DNA of 37,701 nucleotides, from the NCBI GenBank assembly GCA_902794055.1, contig CADBGC010000004.1, forward strand, positions 761 through 38,461. Reading direction: 5' to 3'. Both the position numbers and the translations under genes were made by a program. This DNA is from an uncultured Eubacteriales bacterium (GTDB lineage: Bacteria > Bacillota > Clostridia > Christensenellales > CAG-138). Under the pieces are notes generated by a model. It made no database searches. It was not told the origin of the DNA and saw nothing but the letters and a program-made list of their open reading frames with translations. This document shows positions 1 through 7,641 of this stretch, one piece after another (position 1 is the stretch's first letter; every line of letters begins with the position of its first letter).

Positions 1-14
1 TTTATGGTAATCAT
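1..14 (-). CDS. start of a leftward gene cut by the window edge
   Basis: Only the first four codons are visible (Met-Ile-Thr-Ile), read leftward from an ATG at 14-12. The call rests on its upstream signals: an AAGGAG ribosome site at 25-30, ten bases before the ATG, and a near-consensus promoter at 72-100. The product cannot be named. It is divergent from the SpoIID-like gene at 247 and lies in the same AT-rich segment. Confidence 0.55.
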
Positions 15-71
15 ACGAGTCTATCTCCTTAATGAATAGAATTGCGCATAAAGACGCATTGATACATTTTA

Positions 72-100
72 ATTATATGCTTTTTGGCATCGATAGTCAA
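72..100 (-). promoter_or_regulatory. sigma-A type promoter, leftward
   Basis: Read on the minus strand, the -35 is TTGACT (100-95), the spacer is 17 bases and the -10 is TATAAT (77-72). This is one mismatch from consensus. It would drive the gene starting at position 14, with a 5' leader of about 50 bases. Confidence 0.7.
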
Positions 101-182
101 GCATTGTTACTTGTTTTTTAAGCATTTTCTATCTTTTAGTTCACTTATTACACTGCTGCTATTTTATTTTTTCAAAAAAATC

Positions 183-212
183 TTGACAGCCTTGTAACAT
201 GTGTGATATGGT
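183..212 (+). promoter_or_regulatory. sigma-A type promoter for the SpoIID-like gene
   Basis: A perfect -35 TTGACA (183-188) is followed by an 18-base spacer and a -10 TATGGT (207-212), with an extended -10 TGA just before it (204-206). Transcription would start near 219, about 28 bases ahead of the ATG at 247. Confidence 0.65.
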
Positions 213-246
213 ATTAAATACAATCGATAAACAAGAGGTATTGTCT

Positions 247-1719
247 ATGACAAAAAAAACAATTTCTATCCTACTCGCTCTTGCATTCTCTCTTTTTTAT
301 CTTCTAAACATTTCGCCATTTTCGTCTGCAGAAGGTATATCTGTCAACATTGAATGTAACAAGAAGATTGTTGCATATTGGAAGGCCGTTGACCAAGGTA
401 ACTGGAAACAGTGGATCGAAACGTTTGCGCCATCAGCGAATCATGATGCAAAATCACTTGTTTCTATCAAAGAGAATCACGCCAATAATATAGGCATCCT
501 CACAGTTGCAAGCGCAGAGATAGTTTCAATTGAATCTATTGATGATTTTAATGTGTTTGCAACTGCGTACCGGGAGTTTGAGACTTTTTTTAGGTCCCCT
601 GAAACTTATTCTTGTTATAACGTGAAGGTTCGGCTCGCTGTAATTGAGGAGAACGATTATTTTAAAGATGGAACGAATACCTTTATTATGACGCTGATAA
701 AAGAATCGGGAACATGGGGTGTTGCATCATTGAGTGCATCCAACCATATTTGTTTGGAATCTGTTCCTGCAAACGATGTTTGCAATGGTCTTACAAAAGA
801 TACGCCTGCTCCCGGCTCCTTGATAGGCTTTGCTTCTCTGCCAAGTTGCAAGGCAGTTCCTGATACTATCAATGTAAAAGATAATAGCGGAGTCGTACGT
901 TCGCGTGTTCCATTTGACAGCTTTTTACTCAATGTTGTTTGCAATGAAATGCGAGATCAGTTTCCGGCACAAGCAGAATATGCACAGATAATGGTTATAA
1001 AAACAATGGCATGGTGGTTCTGTATGAAAAAACCTTTTGCTGCTTATGGCTATGATATCCCCTTTGGTTGGGTTGCGTATACTTCTGCACTCCCTAGTGA
1101 TGCAACGCCACAAATGATCAATACAATAAACGGTTATATAAACACAATGAAGCCTTATTGCATGGTCACTAGCTCCGCAACTGGTGGTAAACTATTCTTT
1201 TCAGATTATGACGGATATGCAATTCCTTCAAATGGTGGCAAGGGAAGCGGCACTCTAAATCAGCATCAAGCGAAACGATTGGCGTTAGGTTTAGTTGATG
1301 GCAAGCAATATAATTGGAGAGAGATATTGCACTATTTTTACGACAATGCAAAAATTGGCGGCAATAGTTCTTATTCTGTAGGAATTGTTCAGTTTATTAC
1401 TCCGGGGTCACACTCATTTGGCGCAGGGTATTCATCTTCTGCGCAATATCACTGGAAAACCTGCAGTAAATGTTCTTGCATTAAAGCCAATTCATATAGT
1501 GCACATTCATGGATTACTTCAAATGGTGTGGTTTTATGTAGTTACTGTAGGAAGAAGCGCCTTGATTTGCCGAGAAATGTTAGTCATGAATCTATCTGTA
1601 TGGCTGATTGTTCTCAGCGTACTTTTAGCATTCAGCTTTCTTCATTATTTACCACTGTTTGTGTCATCCAAGCAAAGCCTAGATTGACACTCTCATCACG
1701 TGTAGATATTGTAGAATAA
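247..1719 (+). CDS. exported NTF2-like / SpoIID-like protein with Cys/His tail
   Basis: Exported protein of 490 residues. The start is ATG 247 because it begins a clear signal peptide (Lys-rich start, hydrophobic core, cleavage near residue 28) and follows AGAGGT at 233-238; an upstream in-frame ATG at 199 lies inside the promoter. Residues about 35-170 look like an NTF2/SnoaL fold (AYWKAVDQGNWKQW; WGVASLSAS). Residues about 200-375 resemble a SpoIID/LytB domain: VPFDSFLLNVVCNEM carries the conserved Glu of SpoIID lytic transglycosylases, followed by an IKTMAWW helix and a GGKLFFSDY...LALGL...WREILHYFY segment. A C-terminal Cys/His cluster (HWKTCSKC, CSYC) resembles small zinc-ribbon-like tails of clostridial exported proteins. 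Codon use is AT-rich, unlike the rest of the window. Peptidoglycan cleavage is an inference from the SpoIID resemblance. Confidence 0.65.
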   Translation: MTKKTISILLALAFSLFYLLNISPFSSAEGISVNIECNKKIVAYWKAVDQGNWKQWIETFAPSANHDAKSLVSIKENHANNIGILTVASAEIVSIESIDDFNVFATAYREFETFFRSPETYSCYNVKVRLAVIEENDYFKDGTNTFIMTLIKESGTWGVASLSASNHICLESVPANDVCNGLTKDTPAPGSLIGFASLPSCKAVPDTINVKDNSGVVRSRVPFDSFLLNVVCNEMRDQFPAQAEYAQIMVIKTMAWWFCMKKPFAAYGYDIPFGWVAYTSALPSDATPQMINTINGYINTMKPYCMVTSSATGGKLFFSDYDGYAIPSNGGKGSGTLNQHQAKRLALGLVDGKQYNWREILHYFYDNAKIGGNSSYSVGIVQFITPGSHSFGAGYSSSAQYHWKTCSKCSCIKANSYSAHSWITSNGVVLCSYCRKKRLDLPRNVSHESICMADCSQRTFSIQLSSLFTTVCVIQAKPRLTLSSRVDIVE

Positions 1720-1749
1720 TGCTTGTAAATTTCATATGGAGGATCAATT

Positions 1750-2526
1750 ATGCGTAGTCACAAGCCGGTTAAATTAGCTTCATCTATACTCATTGCAATT
1801 TCACTTGCATTGTCCTTTTCCTGCAAGCCTCGTGGGCTTTCCCCATCCCCAGCCCCGATCGCAGCCTCATCGGCAGCGCCCGAAACCGCCGTGCCGACCG
1901 ACGCCGAACTTATTTTCAGCGAGGGCAACCTCTTCCCCGCCTATGGTGCGGACGTGCTTGAAAAATACGACGAGATCGTGCTTGAATTCCCGAAGGGAAA
2001 CCCGTATGACGAAAGCGGCGAGCACCCGCTTGCCGCCAAGCTGCTTCTTCCTAAGGGCTGGACGGTAACGAACGGAATGTTTGAAGGGATCGGGTATTAT
2101 CCCATCGAGGAATTTGTATCCTACTGCATAGCGGCCCGCCCCGGGAACGACGTGATGAGCGTTTTTAACGAAAATGGCGAGTGCGTCGGCGCCGTCGGTC
2201 TTGTGGCTACAACGAGCGAATATCCTGGCATCGATCAGGCGTTTGCCTCTGTTTCGAGCGGCAACGGCTCCTTCCGCTTCTTCGACGAGAGCGAGTCCAA
2301 AAAGGTGAACTCCGGCGCGAACGGCGAAGCTTATACAGGGCTTGCGCATTATACGCAAAAGCTTGCGGTGCCCGACGAAAGGCTCAACCTGTCGCTTCCC
2401 GTGTTCATAGCATACGACAGCGAATTCTTCGTAGGGCTCGTGACGGAATTCGCCGATGGTGCGGTTACAGACGAGCAGCTCACAGAGATTGCCGAAAGCG
2501 TTCGCTTTGCGAGGCTTTCCAAATAA
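1750..2526 (+). CDS. putative lipoprotein of unknown function
   Basis: A 258-residue protein with an N-terminal signal segment ending at Cys26 (LALSFSC), a loose lipobox, then a Ser/Pro/Ala-rich linker and a globular domain I do not recognise. GGAGG at 1738-1742 sits seven bases before the ATG. Only 30 bases separate it from the SpoIID-like gene, so cotranscription is likely. Odd feature: the first 25-30 codons are AT-rich like the gene upstream, whereas everything after about 1840 is GC-rich like the rest of the chromosome. The signal peptide and the body therefore look compositionally different. A terminator follows at 2571. Confidence 0.6.
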   Translation: MRSHKPVKLASSILIAISLALSFSCKPRGLSPSPAPIAASSAAPETAVPTDAELIFSEGNLFPAYGADVLEKYDEIVLEFPKGNPYDESGEHPLAAKLLLPKGWTVTNGMFEGIGYYPIEEFVSYCIAARPGNDVMSVFNENGECVGAVGLVATTSEYPGIDQAFASVSSGNGSFRFFDESESKKVNSGANGEAYTGLAHYTQKLAVPDERLNLSLPVFIAYDSEFFVGLVTEFADGAVTDEQLTEIAESVRFARLSK

Positions 2527-2570
2527 AAGCTCAAAATTTCAAAGCATTAAAAGGCGTATCGCGCATAATA

Positions 2571-2600
2571 AAAGGCAGTGAGGCTTTCCTCTCTGCCTTT
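2571..2600. terminator. bidirectional intrinsic terminator
   Basis: Stem AAAGGCAG-GAGG pairs with CCTC-CTGCCTTT around a short loop, with A/T flanks on both sides. It lies between convergent genes ending at 2526 (plus) and 2626 (minus), so it can serve both. Confidence 0.75.
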
Positions 2601-2625
2601 ATGCTTTATCGCAGTTTTTCCCCGT

Positions 2626-3396
2626 CTATTGATCATTCAACCCGTCCATGCGGATGCGCTCCCAGTTGGGAACGAGTATGCGGAGACTCTCTTTTCCCTG
2701 TTTGATCTCCTTTTGGTGGATATAGTCGCCTGCAACAAGCTTCACAAGCGCGGATTTTACGGTCTCCTTGGGGATATTGTTTGCCTTGGCAACGTTATCG
2801 ATGATATCCCAATAGGTTTGAGGCGTTTTGCGGTTGCCCTGCCTTGCGAAATGCTTAATTATCAGCGCCGCCTGGCTGTCCTCTATCTCCTTGCGGCTCG
2901 GCAGAAGCACGAAATTGTTTGCAACCATTTGAAGGCGCTTGCTGAAGGTCGTATCCACGCCGTATACCACGACGTTTTTTCGGCATTTCTGAATAAGATA
3001 TTTTATTACCGACTGGAAGTGTCCGTCGCCCGTGAAGATAACGTAGGTGCCTATGTCCTCACGGTCGGTAACGCTCTGATAGATGTAGTCGAGCATCACG
3101 AAGTCGGTCATATCCTTTTTGCTCTTCTGATTTGCGGTGCCGGTCTCGATTATAGTATTGGTGATAGACCTGAGCCTTGCAAGCTCCTCCCCTATCGCGG
3201 GGCAGCTGAAATCCGCGAATACCATTATATCCACTATCTGATACTGGTTTTCAAGCGCCTGCCGCCACGCGGAGAGGTTCGGGCGCATCGAGTATTTATT
3301 CTTATAGGAGTAAAACCAGTATTCGTAATCCACAAAGACGAGTGCTTTATTTATATTGCTTTTCGTTTTGAAAATATTAAGCACTTTGTCCTCCAT
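2626..3396 (-). CDS. NYN (PIN-like nuclease) domain protein with C-terminal winged-helix-like region
   Basis: LabA/DUF88-type NYN protein, probably a metal-dependent RNase. Acidic positions typical of the family are visible: the Asp in ALVFVDYEYW, the Asp pair in DMTDFVMLDY, and the Asp in IFTGDGHFQSVI. The last ~80 residues (PQTYWDIIDNVAKANNIP through LVAGDYIHQKE) look like a winged helix, as in other NYN proteins with a nucleic-acid-binding tail. I start at ATG 3396; a TTG at 3408 is in frame but has no ribosome site, while ATG 3396 has a weak GGAAAG. It is the last gene of a leftward set after sortase and yebC. The substrate is unknown. Confidence 0.75.
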   Translation of the reverse strand: MEDKVLNIFKTKSNINKALVFVDYEYWFYSYKNKYSMRPNLSAWRQALENQYQIVDIMVFADFSCPAIGEELARLRSITNTIIETGTANQKSKKDMTDFVMLDYIYQSVTDREDIGTYVIFTGDGHFQSVIKYLIQKCRKNVVVYGVDTTFSKRLQMVANNFVLLPSRKEIEDSQAALIIKHFARQGNRKTPQTYWDIIDNVAKANNIPKETVKSALVKLVAGDYIHQKEIKQGKESLRILVPNWERIRMDGLNDQ

Positions 3397-3417
3397 GGAG
3401 CTTTCCAATACAGCGCC

Positions 3418-3449
3418 TTGGGCGGCATGCGCCGCTGCACACCGCCCAA
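3418..3449. other. hairpin between yebC and the NYN gene
   Basis: Perfect 8-bp inverted repeat TTGGGCGG / CCGCCCAA (3418-3425 and 3442-3449) with a 16-base loop. There is no T-run, so it is a poor intrinsic terminator. It may instead stabilise the upstream mRNA or reduce read-through into the NYN gene. Confidence 0.4.
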
Positions 3450-3473
3450 ACGCGCGTTAATCTTTTGGAAAAC

Positions 3474-4220
3474 TCAGTCCTCTTCCTCGACCTCGGGAAG
3501 TATCGCGTTATGGAATACTTCCTGAACGTCGTCGTTGTCCTCGAACATCTCGAGCATACGCTCGATCTTGGCGACGGTCTCCTCGTCGGAAACGTCAACG
3601 GTGTTCGAGGGGATCATCTCGTTCTCGGCGGAGAGGAAGCTGTAGCCCGCGCTCTCAAGCGCTTCGCGAACGGCGGAGAAGTCGTTCGGAGCGGTGAAGA
3701 CCTCGAAAACGTCGTCCGCGGCGGTGAAATCCTCCGCGCCAGCGTCGAGCGCCTGCATCATAAGCTCGTCCTCATCGATCGAAGCGCTGCGCTCGATCAC
3801 GATATGACCCTTGCGGTCAAACATCCAGCTTACGCAGCCGGAGTTGCCCATGCCGTTGCCGTACTTATCGAAAAGATGACGGATCTCAGCCGCAGTGCGG
3901 TTCTTGTTGTCGGTCAGAACCTCAACGATAACCGCAACGCCGCCGGGGCCGTAGCCCTCGTAGCTGCCGCTCTCGTAGTTGATGGAGCCGAGCTCGCCCG
4001 CCGCCTTCTTGATGGAGCGGGTGATGTTGTCGTTGGGCATATTGTTTGCCTTCGCCTTGGCGATAACGTCGCGAAGCTTGGAGTTGTTCGCAGGATCGCC
4101 GCCGCCCTCTTTAACGGCAATGGCGATCTCTCTGCCGATCTTGGTGAAGATCTTTCCTCGCTGGGAATCGGTCTTTTCCTTTTTGTTTTTAATGTTTGCC
4201 CATTTGGAATGTCCGGACAT
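3474..4220 (-). CDS. yebC: YebC/PmpR (TACO1) family protein
   Basis: Full-length (248 residues) member of the YebC/TACO1 family, with the diagnostic start [14 protein letters not shown] and the internal [14 protein letters not shown] and [14 protein letters not shown] segments. The family was long annotated as transcriptional regulators; more recent work places it on the ribosome, easing stalls at proline runs. AGGAGGT eight or so bases before the ATG gives a strong start. It lies 90 bases downstream of a very proline-rich sortase gene that contains a PPP run, which fits the translation role. The usual neighbour ruvC is not here. Confidence 0.93.
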   Translation of the reverse strand: MSGHSKWANIKNKKEKTDSQRGKIFTKIGREIAIAVKEGGGDPANNSKLRDVIAKAKANNMPNDNITRSIKKAAGELGSINYESGSYEGYGPGGVAVIVEVLTDNKNRTAAEIRHLFDKYGNGMGNSGCVSWMFDRKGHIVIERSASIDEDELMMQALDAGAEDFTAADDVFEVFTAPNDFSAVREALESAGYSFLSAENEMIPSNTVDVSDEETVAKIERMLEMFEDNDDVQEVFHNAILPEVEEED

Positions 4221-4310
4221 AAAATACCTCCTGTATTGGATTCGGTTTTTGTTATTGTGTTTATAGTTTTAAGCTCATTGCTTGCTTATTCTTTTGCAAC
4301 CCCGCTGCTT

Positions 4311-5423
4311 TTACGGAACCCTTGTGGTATCCGGCGGGGCGCTCGTGGGCTCGGGCGTTTCGCCCGGCTCTTCCGTCCGCTCCGGCTCCGGCGTTGCCTC
4401 TATATGGGGCGTTGCCTCGGGAAGCTGCGTTGCTTCGGGAGGCTGCGTGGCAGGCGGCTGTGCGGGCGCGGGATCGACGTAAACAGGGTAGCAGATCGCG
4501 AAGCAGCGGTGCATAGAGGTGCCGTAATAGGAGCTGTAGTCGTCCTTGCAGGTGATGAGCGTCAGCCTTCGCGTTCCGCCCGTGTTCATGATCTCGCTCG
4601 GAACGTTGTTGTACATATGTTCCTCGACCCTTCCCACGACGTAGTAGGCAAACTGCCCGTTTTGCATCTCAACGATCACGTTGTCGCCGGGCTTGAGCTT
4701 ATCCCTTACGATCGAGAAATAGCCGTATTTGCCCTTATGCCTTATATGACCCGCGATCAGCGTGTTGCCGCCGCGCACAGGGTCGCCGCCGTACATGAAC
4801 CAGCCCGCGATATAGGCGGACTGCACTACCGCCATCTGCCCGTATTGGTTGTAGCCAACGGGCTGAACGGGACACACGGGGCAGGTGGATTCATAACCGA
4901 CGAAATAAACGTTCTTCGGCTCGTAGGGGTTATACGGAGTCGGCTCCGGGTCGCCGTAAACGGGCTTGGGCGGCGTATACCCCGGCACCTCGGTAGGAGC
5001 GGGCGTTGCGGGCGGGGGCGTTACCCCGGGCACGGCCGTCGGCATCGGGGGGATAGTGCTGTTTGGATCCTTGGGATCCCAAAGCCCGTTCAAGTACACC
5101 CACTGTGTCCATTCATCCTCATCGGTGTAGCCCCAAGGAAGCGGAGTGGTGTTCGGCGCAGCCGTCGGAAGCGGCGGCATGGTGGGAACGGGAATCGGCG
5201 TTTCGTTTTTGACCACCTCGTTGTATTTTTCTTCGACCTTGTTGCCGAAGCGCTTCAGCCACAGCGTTTGATCGTTGATGATGATGTAGATACCCGTAAG
5301 TATCAGCACCGCAGCCACCGCGTAGAGGATCCTGTTGAAGCGTTTGTTTTTCTTTCTTCGCTCCACGCGTTCATCCCACTGCTCCGGTGTTAAGCTGTCA
5401 AGGTCAATTTCCTGTTTTTTCAT
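4311..5423 (-). CDS. membrane-anchored sortase with proline-rich arms
   Basis: A 370-residue sortase-family transpeptidase. It has a cytoplasmic charged start, one TM helix (about 30-50), a long Pro/Thr-rich arm (75-170), the catalytic domain (about 170-315) and a second Pro/Glu/Thr-rich tail (316-370). The sortase triad is visible: His226 in LIAGHIRHKG, Cys292 in LTLITCKDD and Arg306 in MHRCF. Sortases join surface proteins with an LPXTG-like signal to the wall or to pilins. The catalytic domain also has CPVC at 181-184, outside the usual core. The C-terminal tail is unusual because most sortases end soon after the Arg strand. A likely substrate in this window is the VPATG protein at 19498. 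The class is uncertain (D/E/F-like). Confidence 0.85.
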   Translation of the reverse strand: MKKQEIDLDSLTPEQWDERVERRKKNKRFNRILYAVAAVLILTGIYIIINDQTLWLKRFGNKVEEKYNEVVKNETPIPVPTMPPLPTAAPNTTPLPWGYTDEDEWTQWVYLNGLWDPKDPNSTIPPMPTAVPGVTPPPATPAPTEVPGYTPPKPVYGDPEPTPYNPYEPKNVYFVGYESTCPVCPVQPVGYNQYGQMAVVQSAYIAGWFMYGGDPVRGGNTLIAGHIRHKGKYGYFSIVRDKLKPGDNVIVEMQNGQFAYYVVGRVEEHMYNNVPSEIMNTGGTRRLTLITCKDDYSSYYGTSMHRCFAICYPVYVDPAPAQPPATQPPEATQLPEATPHIEATPEPERTEEPGETPEPTSAPPDTTRVP

Positions 5424-5512
5424 CCGTTATTTCACCTTCCTTTTTCAACGGACTCGGCGAACGCTCTGCACTCCCTTCTTCAAACCGGCAGACTTCGCCC
5501 ATTGAACAATTA

Positions 5513-5541
5513 ATTATATCAGATTATTCGCCGTTTGGCAA
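5513..5541 (-). promoter_or_regulatory. promoter for the sortase gene
   Basis: On the minus strand: -35 TTGCCA (5541-5536), 17-base spacer, -10 TATAAT (5518-5513), preceded by an extended -10 TGA. The -35 touches the -35 of the rightward argS promoter without a gap. Confidence 0.75.
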
Positions 5542-5570
5542 TTGTGCTTTAAAAGTTTTTATGCTATAAT
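5542..5570 (+). promoter_or_regulatory. promoter for argS
   Basis: -35 TTGTGC (5542-5547), 17-base spacer, perfect -10 TATAAT (5565-5570) with extended -10 TGC. The leader to the ATG at 5612 is only about 35 bases, too short for a T-box riboswitch. Confidence 0.75.
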
Positions 5571-5611
5571 ATAATGAGTATTGTTTTTTATACCCATTAG
5601 GAGGTTTACCC

Positions 5612-7327
5612 ATGGATTTCAAAGCGAGCCTCTGCGCCGCTCTTTCAAATGCTTCGGGCCTTCCCTGCGATCAGATCGAAGGGATGCTCGAAACTCCCCC
5701 GAATCCCGAGATCGGGGATTTTGCCCTGCCCTGCTTCAAGCTGGCCAAGGTTATGAAAAAGGCGCCCGCCGCCATCGCCGCGGAGCTCTATGAAAAGCTC
5801 GGCAGTATCGAGGGCTTTTCAAAAATCGAGCCCGTAGGCGGATATCTCAATTTTTTCACCGACCGTTCCTCCTTTGCAAAAACCGTTATTGAACGTGTGC
5901 TCCGCGAGGGCGATAAGTTCGGCTCAAGCGATGAGGGCGCGGGCAGGAACGTTTGCGTGGAGTATTCTTCCATAAATATCGCAAAGCCCTTCGGCATCCA
6001 CCATATCACCACCACGGTGCTCGGTCATTCATTAAAACGAATCTACGACCATCTTGGTTTCAAAACCGTGAGCATAAATCATCTGGGCGACTGGGGAACG
6101 CAGTTCGGCAAGATGATAGTGGCCTACAACCGCTGGGGCGACCGCGAGAAGATCGAAAACGGCGACTCCATGCGCGAACTCGTGGCGCTGTACGTTAAAT
6201 TCCACGAGGAGGCCGAAAAGGAGCCCTCGCTGAACGACGAGGCGCGCGCCGCGTTCCATCGCATCGAAATGCACGAGCCCGCCGACTGGGAGCTTTTCCA
6301 ATGGTTCAAGGAGGTAACTCTCAAGGACGTTGCCCGCGTTTACGACCTGCTCGGCGTGGATTTCGACAGCTACAACGGCGAATCCTTCTATGAGGATAAG
6401 ATGCCCGCGATCATCAAGGAGCTTGCGGACAAGGGCGTTTCCAAGATCGACAACGGCATGACGATAGTCGATCTTTCCGAATACGACATGCCGCCCTGTA
6501 TCATCCTGAAGAGCGACGGCAGCACCATCTACGCAACGCGCGATATCGCCGCCGCGAAGTATAGAAAGGAAACCTACGACTTCTACAAATCGCTGTACGT
6601 CGTTGCATATCAGCAGAACCTGCATTTCAGGCAGTTTTTCAAGGTGCTCGAGCTGATGGGCTATGAATGGGCGAAGGACTGTGTTCACGTCAATTTCGGC
6701 ATGATCAGCATGGAGGACACCACCTTCTCCACCCGCAAGGGCAACGCTATCTACCTTGAGGACGTTCTGAATACCGCGATCGATAAAACGCTTGCGATCA
6801 TTGAGGAGAAGAGTCCGAACCTTGATAACAAGGCCGAGGTCGCCCGTCAGGTTGGCGTTGGCGCGCTCGTTTTCAGCGTGCTTTACAACAACCGCATCAA
6901 GGACTACACCTTCAGCTGGGATAAATCGCTGAATTTCGACGGCGAGACGGGCCCCTACGCGCAGTACACCTATGCGCGAAGCTGCTCGGTTCTCCGCAAG
7001 GCCGCCGATGCGGGCGTTTCGCTCGATTTTACAGCAGCGGATATCGATTTTGCCGTGCTTTCGGATGAAGCGAGCGGCAATCTGCTTCGCGCGATAGACA
7101 CTCTGCCCGAGGCGATAGTTCAGGCATCGGAGAAGTACGAGCCCTATATCATCTCAAGAAAGGTGATAGAGATGTGCTCCTGTTTCAACAAGTTCTATTA
7201 CGATAACCGTATTATGGACGACGATCCCGCCGTAAGAAACGCACGCCTTGCGCTGACCGAGGCGGCACGCACCGCCATCAAGGTCGGTCTGTTCCTTGTG
7301 GGACTTGAGGCGCCGGAGAGGATGTAG
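5612..7327 (+). CDS. argS: arginyl-tRNA synthetase
   Basis: Class I aminoacyl-tRNA synthetase charging tRNA-Arg; 571 residues. The order is an N-terminal Arg-tRNA-synthetase additional domain (1-85), a catalytic Rossmann domain containing INHLGDWGTQFGKM and the KMSKS-equivalent FSTRKGN, and a C-terminal DALR anticodon-binding helical domain ending in the family-typical GLEAPERM. AGGAGG lies just upstream of the ATG. Oddity: the first ATP-binding signature, normally HIGH after AKPF, reads GIHH here (residues 128-131), as if the first His and the Gly codons were exchanged. The rest of the region is intact, so the enzyme is probably functional. Confidence 0.95.
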   Translation: MDFKASLCAALSNASGLPCDQIEGMLETPPNPEIGDFALPCFKLAKVMKKAPAAIAAELYEKLGSIEGFSKIEPVGGYLNFFTDRSSFAKTVIERVLREGDKFGSSDEGAGRNVCVEYSSINIAKPFGIHHITTTVLGHSLKRIYDHLGFKTVSINHLGDWGTQFGKMIVAYNRWGDREKIENGDSMRELVALYVKFHEEAEKEPSLNDEARAAFHRIEMHEPADWELFQWFKEVTLKDVARVYDLLGVDFDSYNGESFYEDKMPAIIKELADKGVSKIDNGMTIVDLSEYDMPPCIILKSDGSTIYATRDIAAAKYRKETYDFYKSLYVVAYQQNLHFRQFFKVLELMGYEWAKDCVHVNFGMISMEDTTFSTRKGNAIYLEDVLNTAIDKTLAIIEEKSPNLDNKAEVARQVGVGALVFSVLYNNRIKDYTFSWDKSLNFDGETGPYAQYTYARSCSVLRKAADAGVSLDFTAADIDFAVLSDEASGNLLRAIDTLPEAIVQASEKYEPYIISRKVIEMCSCFNKFYYDNRIMDDDPAVRNARLALTEAARTAIKVGLFLVGLEAPERM

Positions 7328-7331
7328 CGGT

Positions 7332-7364
7332 CAATTTGCAATGCGCAATTAGCAATTTGCAATG
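7332..7364. repeat. 12-base direct repeat, 21-base offset
   Basis: CAATTTGCAATG occurs at 7332-7343 and 7353-7364, separated by a related GCGCAATTA element. It looks like a decayed low-complexity intergenic repeat. No function is assigned. Confidence 0.6.
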
Positions 7365-7541
7365 AGTTGTTAGTGCGCGAAATACGCAAAGCGGCTTCGG
7401 TGCGATCCGCGACCAACGGGAGCCGCGCGGAGCACGACCGCGCCGCGATAGGCGCGGAAACTCGATTGCTCAAGCTGTAGGGATCGCTCCCGCGAGAATT
7501 ATATGCAGCAGGAAAAGCAGCAACTTTTTTCTGCCCACCCA

Positions 7542-7591
7542 AGCTTGAATACATACGGTTTGAATAAAAACCATATCCGTGTATCCCAAGC
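7542..7591 (+). other. bulged stem-loop in the prfB leader
   Basis: The arms GCTTG, ATAC and ACGG (7542-7557) pair in order with CCGT, GTAT and CAAGC (7577-7591), with small bulges and a loop of about 19 bases. That gives thirteen base pairs in total. It lies 50 bases before the prfB start, so it could be a leader RNA element or a processed end of the argS transcript. Confidence 0.4.
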
Positions 7592-7641
7592 AACAATATT
7601 AACAAACAAATAATTAATATAAATTCTGAAAGGAAATATCA

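Larger units (their letters stand above)
7328..7641 (+). other. argS-prfB intergenic region with repeats and hairpins
   Basis: No credible gene lies in these 314 bases. The region holds a 12-base direct repeat (7332-7364), a GC-rich hairpin CCGCGCC / GGCGCGG (7438-7457), an A/T-rich partial stem near 7505-7535, and a long bulged stem (7542-7591) just before prfB. I found no convincing sigma-A promoter for prfB, so its transcription start is unresolved. Confidence 0.5.

Noticed and set aside
3465..5393. 642-codon open frame on the plus strand opposite yebC and sortase
   Set aside because: Low-complexity Arg/Val/Gly-rich translation spanning two well-supported genes; no ribosome site.
5571..5611. 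T-box riboswitch upstream of argS
   Set aside because: The leader is only about 35 bases; no room for a T-box.
7198..7605. 135-codon minus-strand frame across the argS end and intergenic region
   Set aside because: Overlaps the conserved argS C-terminus and reads through repeats; no ribosome site or family resemblance.
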